DNA of 64,000 nt from Elmis aenea (taxonomy: Eukaryota; Arthropoda; Insecta; Coleoptera; Elmidae). Under the pieces are notes generated by a model. That model saw only the letters and a program-made list of their open reading frames with translations. It did no database searches and was not told where the DNA came from. Both the position numbers and the translations under genes were made by a program. Where the stretch lies: the NCBI GenBank assembly GCA_947652605.1, contig OX393577.1, positions 56,258,108-56,322,107 on the forward strand, in the 5' to 3' direction. Positions 49,517-58,351 of this stretch are shown here, in pieces (position 1 is the stretch's first letter; every line of letters starts with the position of its first letter).

Positions 49517-50040
49517 ACAGGGTGGTCCAAATTCGATGGGATGGCATGGGTATCTCGGTTAATATTCAAGATAGAGAAACGGTTAAATTACCAAAAATGT
49601 GCAGTTTTTTGAGAAAAACTCAGGACCGTTTTCAAATATGTTCTATCATTTCCGATTTTCGAGTTATTGAATAAAAAGTGATTTTTTGTCATATTAATAA
49701 TGTGTCATATCTCCGTTATTGTTGTAAATATCAAAAATATTTATGGAGATTATTTTTAGATATTTTTATGTTTAATTTAATTACACTAAAAAAAAAATTA
49801 CGCTCGCCGTTAAAAAGTTATGACACAAACTTACCTTTTTTTAAATAGGAGCAATAGTTGGCTATGACCTATTTAAATTCCTTATTTTTTTCTCATTCCT
49901 AATATATAAGGGTCGATGTATTTATTTTTAAAAATACGCAAGTTACGAAGGTTTTTTAGGTTTTTTAAAAAGAAAATCATAGTAGGCTGTGAAAACAAAA
50001 AAAAAAACAAGGTGTAAAACCTTGACTTTTTTTAATAAAA
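49517..50040 (+). mobile_element. Copy of repeat family P3
   Basis: Starts TACAGGGTGGTCCAAATTCG, then GGGTATCTCGGTTAATATTC and AAATGTGCAGTTTTTTGAG. Best-preserved left half of the family in this window. Confidence 0.7.
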
Positions 50041-50191
50041 ATGCATTGGCGTAGACCATTTTTTAAACAAATTTTCGAAATTCGACTTGTCACATGACGT
50101 TGTATTTTTTTAAATATAACCCATAGTTGACTGCAAAATCACGAGAAAGAGGATTTTTTCCCCATTCCAATAATATCCATGTGGGGTCGGT

Positions 50192-50830
50192 TTATTCATT
50201 TCCTTACATTACAGCAAAAATTAGGTTATTTTTGGTATTTTATTTTTTTCTAGTGGTATGCTTAGAAAATTTGGCAAAAACAATCACCATTAATTGTTGA
50301 TTGTTTTTATTTTTGTACCCTAAAAACACAAAATGGCTTACGATATATTAGAATGTTTTATTCAAAGGAATAATGCCCTGCAAGTGAACCATATTTTAAT
50401 CGTTACCCAAAAAGAAGCATAATACATTTATTTTAGGAATATTAAAACAAAATTTCATTTGGGGGACACAATAAAGATAATTTATATAAAAATAGTAATA
50501 ATAATATGGATAAAGAGAAAATTTTGCTTTAATTAAAATAAGTTTCACTTGCAGCTTCAGCATTATTACTACTTTGAATAAAACATTCCAACATATCATA
50601 CCTTTCGTAATATTCGTAAGCCATTTCGTGTTTTTTAGGTACAACAATATAACCAATCAACAATCAAACATGATTAGTTCTGTCAAACTATCGTTAAAAC
50701 TACAGAAAGGCAATTTGATTTACCCGTTATATTCTTAATGACATAAGCTTACTACTAAAAAAAAAATAAAATACGAAAAATTACCTAATTTTTGCTATAA
50801 TGTAAGGAAAATTAATAAACCGACCCCACA
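50192..50830. mobile_element. Palindromic element with GTGGGGTCGGTTTATT ends
   Basis: Both ends carry TGTGGGGTCGGTTTATT, then TTTCCTTACATTA and AGCAAAAATTAGGT, for about 70 bases. The overlapping minus frame at 50396-50656 is not recognised. Confidence 0.7.
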
Positions 50831-50835
50831 TAATA

Positions 50836-51584
50836 TACCGGGTGATTCAGTTTGACTGTCGCACTCCTATAACTTTGTAAGTACTGAGAATAACCCCAAC
50901 AACCCTTATATATTTGAAATCATAGAGACATTCTCTATTGAGTGATGTGCTTTTGTTACCTCTACGATGACATATGTCAAATCCGCGATAGGCAACTGTT
51001 TTTTTTTTAAAATTACATAGTATAAATTGTTTCGTTGATTCGGATAGAGAATTTAATTCTGAATCCGACCATGTACTCAAAAAGTAGGCATACATAAGAA
51101 AATTTTCGAGAAAAATCAGTTCAAAGTTTATTCAAATTATAGCAAACAGTTTATTTAACATAACAAAAAACGATCAAATCTTAAAAATTATACGGCAACT
51201 ATCAATGAAAATGTATTAAAACTTAATTTTTAATAAAAATAAAAACAATAAACGCCGACATAAAAAATTAGATTTTAATGTATTCAAAATGGCCGCCACT
51301 GCTGATTTTTCTCGAATTTTTTTTAATGTATGCCTACTTTTTGAGTACATGGTCGGATTCAGAATTAAATTCTCTATCCGAATCAACAAAAAAATGTATA
51401 CTATGTAATTAAAAAAAAAAACAGTTGCCTATCGCGGATTTGACATACGTCATCGTAGAGGTAACAAAAACACATCACTTGATAGAGAATTTCTCGCTGA
51501 TTTCAAATATATAAGGGTTGTTGGGGTTATTCTCAATACTTACAAAGTTATAGGGGTGCGACAGTCAAACTGAATCACCCGGTA
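50836..51584. mobile_element. Palindromic element with TACCGGGTGATTCAG ends
   Basis: Arms of about 280 bases (50836-51119 and 51304-51584) share TTTGACTGTCGCA, GACATATGTCAAATCCGCG and GAATCCGACCATGTACTC. The loop is AT-rich. A half copy lies at 7327-7690. No transposase. Confidence 0.8.
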
Positions 51585-51700
51585 TATCATTAGAATGGGG
51601 AAAAATCTTCTTTCTCGTGAGGTCACAGCCAACTATGGGTTCTATTTAAAAAAATACAACTTTATGTCACAACAAAACACGTTAAGAATCCAGTACTAAG

Positions 51701-52178
51701 CAGGGATGGAAAACGTAACGTAACGATACCCGATAACGTTGTAATAACGATTCAACTATAATTTTTCATACAATAACGTAACGATATTTTAATAACGTTA
51801 TAATAAGTGATAACGTTTCATTAAAAGTTATTTTGTATCGTTATTCTCTATAAAATAAATTTCTATATGGCGAACTTTTTATTTTCAGAAGATATAATAT
51901 TTTGTTTCTATTTTAGATATTAAAATGAAAATAAAATATCTCAACGTAATTTTGTACTATTTTTTGAATGCACATTTACAGATCCCAAAAATAATTTCAG
52001 AGTTACAAATAAAAACTATATTTATAACGTTATATATCATAATTTATGTAACGTTATATAACGTTATATAACATAAAAATTCATTTTTTTAATTTTATTT
52101 ATAACGTTATGTAACGAAAACAAATAATAAATAACGTTATACAATAACGTAACGATTTAAAACGTTATTCCATCCCTG
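51701..52178. mobile_element. hAT-type MITE with perfect 8-bp duplication, AACGTTAT-rich
   Basis: GTACTAAG is repeated exactly at 51693-51700 and 52179-52186. Ends are CAGGGATGGAAAACGTAACG and, inverted, CAGGGATGGAATAACGTTTT. The interior is packed with ATAACGTTAT palindromes. Confidence 0.9.
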
Positions 52179-52186
52179 GTACTAAG

Positions 52187-52630
52187 TGGAATGGGGAGAA
52201 CGATGCATAGCTAGTTATTTTAACTTAAAAGTGGACTGTGACGCAGAAACAAAAATTAGTCCAAAGCGTACCTATATTACTGCTTCACCTAAAAACATAC
52301 ATCTGTTTCAGCAAGGTGATTAAATCCCAGCAATAGTTCGTCCCTTCGTTAATGGACTGATTTGATCGTTCGCAAACCAGTACATGAATTATTGATTTGA
52401 GAGTTGTTGGAACGAATGACTGACCGTCAGGTGAAACGTCAGAAACTGTAATGGAACGCGATATTGATACTGCGCAGAATCCAGACAGCACGTCGTATGG
52501 TCTGTGGACTAGTTGCAACAAACCTATATCTTGTTATGATTCTAGGAACGCTATATGTAAAAGCTTACACAGTTTATTTGGCCACTGTAGTTAATTAGAT
52601 TTTAAGTTCAGTTCATATTTGTATTCGAAC
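52187..52630. other. Unrecognised stretch
   Basis: The minus frame at 52285-52521 (78 codons) has more balanced codon composition than its surroundings but no motif I recognise. It could be a transposon fragment. Confidence 0.35.
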
Positions 52631-52634
52631 TTAA

Positions 52635-53768
52635 CTCTTACAGGCACATAAAAAGCAGACATATTTTTGCCCGTGCTGCACACAAAATTAAAAATTATTT
52701 ATTAACAACGAAACTAAATGCATTTGAAAGAGGATGCAGAATAAAAAAGAAAAATATATGTTTTAGCATCCTCGTCGGGTTCAGCAACTCCTGGTGAGGT
52801 GGTACACCCTATGTACCACTATGCCTGTAATGCGAAATTTTGAGTAGCTTGATTTATCACAAATTGTAATATTTTCTTTTATTTTACTTCTTTGTGCGTA
52901 CAGATTTGTTTGAAAAACTATATTTTCAATAATTTTTTTCGGTTAACAGTAAACTAAATATTTTATAAGGTGTAGGATCAGTAACTTGATAAACAATATC
53001 TGTAATTCCAGCATAATATTCAAACTGGCCAGAACAGCAGCTGGTCAAAGATTCGTCCATCTGGGTGCCTCCTGAATGTTATTACTTGTATTTTTGTAAA
53101 ATGACAGTGGCATATTGTTATCAGAATCTGACTAATCAGAATAATTTTGATAAGTTTCTAAAGTATCCATTTCTAAATTAACTTCCCTTTCCTTATTTAC
53201 CTGCTCTGTATCATCTAGTTCACCAATTATAGATTCTTCGTCAGTCGGAATATCTTCAATTTTCGCAAGAAATTAATCCTTTCAATTTAAATGGCAAGTC
53301 TTCTAAATTGTATAAAGTTTTTAATAGTGATTATTTGTTTGAATGTTCACAGTGGTACAAATAACGTACCACCAAATTATTGTCAAATAAACACAAGAAA
53401 AACTTATTTTAAATATGAAAACAATGTCAAGTGTAAACCATACCACAAGCAGACAGATTTAACATAAACACAATTATTTTATGTTAAAATTACACTAATT
53501 ACAACAAATTATTTTTGTACACTTTACTGGGGTCCAAAATACAACTAAAATGAGTTGACAGACAATCAATGCAAGCAATTTCTATCGGGTTCTGACCTGC
53601 AGCGTAAAGTTACGTTATGTCAGTACATATTGGCATAGGTGGTACAGTTTTTAAGCGATCGTGCAGAACAGCAGAAATATTAAATTAGGTGGTACAATTT
53701 CAGTACCACCATGCAGCATTGGTAACAAAAATGGTGGTACATAACGTGTACCACCATGCCTGTAAGAG
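52635..53768 (-). mobile_element. piggyBac-type element, TTAA target
   Basis: TTAA flanks both sides (52631-52634 and 53769-53772). Ends are CTCTTACAGGCA on both strands. Repeated GGTGGTAC and GTACCACC palindromes cluster just inside both ends (near 52795-52830 and at 53340-53755). An N-terminal transposase relic lies inside. Confidence 0.85.
52850..53280 (-). pseudogene. piggyBac transposase N-terminal relic
   Basis: On the minus strand an acidic stretch IEDIPTDEESIIGELDD leads to a Ser/Asp-rich stretch, then APRWTNL. In shifted frames there follow AGITDIVYQVTDPTPYKIF and ENIVFQTNLYAQ. This is the expected order before the catalytic domain of piggyBac-type transposases. Frameshifts, a stop after NYSD and loss of the DDD domain make it inactive. 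Confidence 0.75.
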
Positions 53769-53772
53769 TTAA

Positions 53773-54149
53773 ATAACTCTGTCGAATAAAAGTTATTTTA
53801 AGGATTTAGTTAAAAAAAAAAAAATCTTCGACGTTAAATAACCAAAACTCACTACACCTAAAGTTGTTAGGTTTATTTCTAGTACTAGACGTCTATAACT
53901 TGAAGGAAAATGTAATAAAATCAATAATAAACAAGCGTTACCTGACATCGTATTAGTTTAATCTGTTTACTTCCTTTATTTGAATTAAAATCTATGAAAT
54001 TATATTAAAAGTTATTGAACGTCGGTGACTAATACACGGCCTTAGCTAACTAATGGTTTTATTATATTTAAATTAGTATTAACGTTGTTTTTAACCAAAC
54101 TGCTACTGTTTTTACGTAGTCTGATCTAAGTGATTTTAAGCTATTCGAA
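53773..54149. other. Upstream region of the first Gr exon, nothing recognised
   Basis: AT-rich. No clear TATA or initiator could be picked out. Confidence 0.4.
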
Positions 54150-55190
54150 ATGTTTAGAAATAAAAACCGGAAGGTTTCCGAAATTGGCATTAAAGATTGT
54201 GTGGTGTGTGCCTTAAAAATTCTTTTACAAGTAAGCACAATCATATTGGGAATTCCTGCAACATCATACCATTGTCAACATACTGTAGTTAAGGCAAGAG
54301 CAAGCTATGCAGTTTCTGCCTATCAACTAAATAAAGCTAAAACTCTAATCGTCTTTTTGATACTAACTGGTTTTTGGTATGTCCATACCGTTTTCTTAAC
54401 AAACACCATAAATAGTAATATATTGCTGGCTGAAATGGCAACGGAGATGTTTTACATTTTTAATGCCTTGGTACATATGGTGTCGTTCATTTTGCAAAAC
54501 AACACGAGAATCCTAGAACTAAACGGTTTGATTTGTATAGTAGAACACCGCCATTATTATGGGATAGAAACATTTATAAACCAACAGCATACGAAAAGTT
54601 TTCGTCTTGAAAATGTTATGCGTATTTGGACAATAAGCATTATCACTGTTGTTTTTTGCGTCGGTATGGGCTTAGAAAAGAATCAACCGTATTGGATGTT
54701 GATACTCAGAATGCTAACATTAATTATATGCACGACGGTGCAACTGTCCGTATTAGTTCAAAGAATATTTCAGCTGAAAGTAGTAAAAACTTTATATAAC
54801 GCATATCAAGACTTCCTAAGATCTTTGTTACTAAATAGATCTGATGAAATGGATGGTTATTGTAATTTTGATGTTCAGACTCAAATTTTGTATCATGAAT
54901 TGCATCAAAGAAAACCTCTCTTGGAACGAAATCTTAAGCTCATACGGCGTTTACATTCGGCTTTATATAAAAATATGATGTTATACAATGACAGTTACAA
55001 TCCAAGTATACTTTTGATTACGTTTAATTTTGTGTGTATCTTAATTGCAAATATATTTTTAATATTTATTATGCATGTTGGTGGAGTTACGGAATCATCT
55101 CCTGGGTTATGGATAATGCATCTTCGTACAATTATAGTCATGTTTGGAATCATATGGGTGATGAAAGCGATTCAAAGTATGGAAAACATT
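54150..55190 (+). CDS. Gustatory receptor-like gene, large first exon (Gr-A)
   Basis: 347 codons of a polytopic membrane protein with hydrophobic segments at about residues 21-40, 64-83, 95-115, 160-176, 182-203, 287-309 and 325-343. It aligns along its length with the gene at 58352: D/N-C-x-V-C at residues 17-20, ILGIP at 33-37, ELNGL at 123-127, YYGI-x-TFIN at 136-144, LVQRI at 202-206 and NPSIL at 284-288. Arthropod gustatory receptors are ligand-gated ion channels for tastants or pheromones, and this length fits the family once the missing C-terminus (about 75 residues with the TYxxxxxQF motif) is added. The exon ends after MENI at a GTAAGT donor, phase 0. The longer reading to 55283 runs into intron and transposon sequence and should be discarded. 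No 3' exons follow before the next Gr gene. See findings for the shared-exon and pseudogene alternatives. Confidence 0.85.
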
Positions 55191-55219
55191 GTAAGTGTGT
55201 GTTTCGCTATTTATGTTAA

Positions 55220-55752
55220 GCCTCGTTCACATGGTGACACCAGTGTCGTGACACTAGATGCCGTCGCATCCAATGTCGTATAGTGCCGTCGTCTGAACAG
55301 CCTGATGTCGCGGTGCCACGATGTCATGACGCCAGTGCCGTGACACTTGCGATGTCGTGACACTGCCAACTTTTGATAATAAAAATGCGGTACTTGACCA
55401 TACTTTTATATACTGACAGTGCGTATTTGTCATAATAGACACATAATATACATTTGTTCGTCATCGATTTTCAATTTATCATGTCCTCAATAGATTTCAA
55501 ACGTTTTTAGAGCATTATAAACAATATCCCTGTTTATGGGACAAATCTATTTTTGATTATAGCCACTTCAAAATAATTATATTTGCTCTACAACATTCGT
55601 TGCTGCAGTTACAAGAGCGGCCATTCTTATTTTGATGTCGCGACACTCAAATATATCATATTACATGTGAACACAAAGTGCCGTGACACCGAATCTAAGG
55701 CGATGCCGTGACATTAAATGTCACGACGCTAGTGTCACCATGTAAACTACCC
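55220..55752. mobile_element. Element with GTCGTGACA repeats and a MADF-like relic
   Basis: Ends are GTTCACATGGTGACACC and, inverted, GTTTACATGGTGACACT. GTCGTGACAC and GTGCCGTGACAC motifs recur in direct and inverted form inside. From 55481 an ATG-led frame (MSSIDFKRF) shifts frame into YPCLWDKSIFDYSHF, which resembles the start of a MADF DNA-binding domain as carried by the second gene of Harbinger elements. Harbinger origin is inferred. A 3-bp duplication was not clear. Confidence 0.6.
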
Positions 55753-56245
55753 TTTGGTCACGAAATCAAAAGTTTTAGTTGTAAAATTTTTATTTTATTT
55801 CTCAAATTTGCATAAATGAAGAAAAATGATATTTGGTAGATGTTTTATATTTATTTAATAAAAATCACCTTATACCTTCACAGGGGGCTGAAAAGTGCTA
55901 CCCCTGCTGCTTTTTTATCAGAACTTTTTGGTGGGTCGAAATTTTACAATTGTTTTTTTGAATGAAAGATTGGTTTATTTAGATTTTTTTGATTCTTTAG
56001 TTTTTCTCGTAAAACCTACAGTTGTTGAGTAAAATATAAAATAAGTAAACATGCACCATTACATATTCCAATACAAAACGATTCATTTTGGTGGTTACCA
56101 TGGTTTGTTAATGTTCATTGGGTCAAAAAATTGCAAAATTTTAACCCATCAAAAAGTTCTGATAAAAAAACCAACAGGGATCACACTTTTCAGCCCCCTG
56201 TGAAGGTGGGAGATGATTGAAATATTACTATGAGAAACCTTTTAA

Positions 56246-56841
56246 CCCTAGAAGCCCAATCTACGTCATTTTGACGTACACTCCAACACAATATTCGCGA
56301 TCTCTTTCGCACGCTTGCTTAGATCGCCGTGACCATCCGAGCCAACTCGGTACATGCCCAGAGCTAACAGGAGACAGCAGTCTCGCTTTGATAAGTGCCG
56401 CCATTTTGTTGTTATCGCAATGTTAACGTCGTTATGACGTCTGTTTGGGCTTTGTTAACTTTTGCACTTTTCGAATTTTCTGAATTATATTTGACTTAAC
56501 TGATTTATGTTTGATAAGAGTTGATTAGTTTTTCATAAAAAAATATAAATAGTTGATTTTTATAAACAATTTGTAGTATATAAGAAAAAATTACATGATC
56601 TCAGTTTTCGTGCCATTTTTTGTATGTTTAATTAAAGTGAACATTTCGGAGTTTATATAAACAATATTTTTTCTAAATTTCTGTTTTTTTATTTACATAG
56701 AAAGTATTTTACATAAATCATACAAAAAACTAGTATTTTCAGTAACGTTTATTTAGATAGAGCTCTTTTATAATTTATTGTACGTCGTTTTGACGTATGA
56801 TTGGGCTTTATAGCCTCAAAAATATGATTGGGCTTCTAGCG
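56246..56841. mobile_element. piggyBac-type MITE, TTAA target
   Basis: TTAA at 56242-56245 and 56842-56845. Ends are CCCTAGAAGCCCAATC and, inverted, CGCTAGAAGCCCAATC. TACGTCATTTTGACGTA-like palindromes lie just inside each end. No transposase. Confidence 0.8.
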
Positions 56842-56971
56842 TTAATAAGTATAAAACATCTACCAAATATCATTCTGCTACAGTTATCCAAAATTAAGAA
56901 ATAAAATAAAAACCTAATTTTAACGCTTCCCTTTAGGGGGGTGTAACTCCAAAAGGAGACGTCTTGGGAAA

Positions 56972-57722
56972 TACAGGGTGGGGCACGGGAACCGACTGTT
57001 TTTTAATTGATTAGTACTCGGCTATTAAGACAGTTAGCGTCGTGTGACAGATGTCATTCTGTTCCTTGGCTCAAAGCATTTTCTTATAACATGGAGCCGT
57101 GGACCTTAGAGCACCGCATCTTCGTATACGATTCCTTTGTTAAAAGTGGCGAGTCTGTGATCGTGGTTCAGTCCAAGTTTCGCCGTAGATTTAATATCCA
57201 TAGAAATGACTCTGTTCCCACGCGTAAGACAATTTTGCGTTGGGTAAACAATCTTAGAACAAGAGGCTCAATAATGAAAAGTAAACCGCTTGGCCCCCGA
57301 CGTACTGTGAATACCCCGGAGAACGTTGAAAGAGTCAGACAAGCAGTACTGCGAAGTCCAGACCGCTCTGCTCGAAGACATTCAGCTGCACTTCACATCA
57401 GCAATCGTACTGTAAGACGGATTTTACATGGTGAATTACGTTTCCATCCATACAAGTTAGCGGTTGTGAAGAAATTGAATGCAATGGATTACCCTCAACG
57501 ATTGCATTTTGCACAGGAAATGCTAGTACTTTTAGAGCAAAATGAAGACATGGATTATATGCGAACATGCGGTGCTCTAGCGTCCACGGCTCCATGTTAG
57601 TTACTAATAATAAAATGCTTGGAGCCAAAGAATCGAATGACACCTGTCACACGACGCTCCCTTTTCTAATGGCCGAGTACTAATCAATTAAAAAACAGTC
57701 GGTTTCCGTGCCCCACCCTGTA
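56972..57722. mobile_element. Fold-back element carrying a DUF4817-type transposase N-terminus
   Basis: Ends are TACAGGGTGGGGCACGG and its reverse complement. The arms of about 175 bases match through ACCGACTGTTTTTTAATTG, GCGTCGTGTGACAG and the start of the coding region, so each arm begins the same protein (MEPWTLEHR). It is inserted inside the P1 palindrome. Confidence 0.85.
57091..57560 (+). pseudogene. DUF4817/helix-turn-helix transposase fragment
   Basis: True start is the Met at 57091 (MEPWTLEHRIFVYDSFVKSG), not the upstream Met at 57007, which lies in the terminal repeat. The fragment reads SVIVVQSKFRRRF, VPTRKTILRWVNNLRTRGS, GPRRTVNTPENVERVRQAV, SDRSxR-like PDRSARRHSAAL and ISNRTVRRILHGEL, then HPYKLAVVKKL. 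This is the paired helix-turn-helix region of an insect Tc1/mariner-superfamily transposase family annotated as DUF4817. After about 155 residues it runs into the inverted right arm, so the catalytic DDE domain is absent. No internal stop is present up to that point, suggesting a fairly recent origin. Confidence 0.85.
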
Positions 57723-57790
57723 TAACCCCTTATTTTTGACAAAGAATCATCTCCCGAATGTTTTCGCATTATTTAAGAAACACCCTGCAT

Positions 57791-58351
57791 AGCCCGGTAA
57801 TTATAACAAACTCTTGCATTGATGACGATTAAAACTGTTTTGTTATAAAACAGCTGAGAAATGAATAGTATAACATAACCTAAACCCGTTTTTAAAACAC
57901 ACGTGGCTTTCTTTTAAATTAACGCGTTATTTATGTATTTCTACAAACAGAAAAATAACTTTATGATACTTTGTGATGTTACGCGAGCAAATGAAAAGTT
58001 TGATTCTATATGCGACCATTACAATACTTACGTATAAAACGCAGAGAAATGTTATTTTACTTGATTAATATTTATATAAACGTAGCATACTTAATTAAGT
58101 TAAATAATTTTGTGTTGTATTTATTTAAATATTCAAACACAATGTAATTATTCATTTCGTATTCATTTATTATTATATCGTGTGTTACAGAATCATGTAA
58201 TAAAATTAATGAGCTCAATATTTTTAAAAGCAACAATAACAGCGTAATTTATAATATTAAACTAATTTGATGGATTTACTCAATGAAACTCGATAAACAG
58301 ATTAGATATGAGTTTCAGTACTTTCACTGCGAAACAAATACCAAAGTTATC
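57791..58351. other. Region before the complete Gr gene
   Basis: I looked here for 3' exons of Gr-A (a LTxxExxQ exon, an FxVxxxLL exon, a TYxxxxxQF exon) and found none. AT-rich. No clear core promoter. Confidence 0.45.

Larger units (their letters stand above)
50094..51670. mobile_element. Outer palindrome containing two further palindromes
   Basis: Outer arms at about 50094-50187 and 51588-51670 share TTGTATTTTTTTAAATA, ACCCATAGTTG and TCACGAGAAAGA, ending TTTTCCCCATTC. Between them lie two self-contained palindromic elements, at 50192-50830 and 50836-51584. Confidence 0.7.
55785..57790. mobile_element. Copy of palindrome family P1 with two later insertions
   Basis: The left arm (55785-56118) and right arm (from about 56130) match 9021-10075, including AAAAGTTCTGATAAAA and CATCTCCCACC-type blocks. 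The right arm is split at 56246-56841 by a TTAA-flanked element and again at 56972-57722 by a fold-back element. It resumes at 57723 and ends near 57790 (AAGAAACACCCTGCATA). Confidence 0.75.

Noticed and set aside
21162..51584. CRISPR array or other regularly spaced repeats
   Set aside because: Repeats are dispersed, inverted and of different lengths, with transposon-type ends and no regular spacer.
55191..55283. Continuation of the Gr-A reading frame past MENI
   Set aside because: A consensus donor stands exactly at the residue where Gr-B splices, and the added residues lead into a transposon end. The unspliced tail lacks the TYxxxxxQF motif.
57398..57643. Separate minus-strand gene
   Set aside because: Its start repeats the transposase N-terminus because it is the inverted arm of the fold-back element; the rest is antisense to the other copy.
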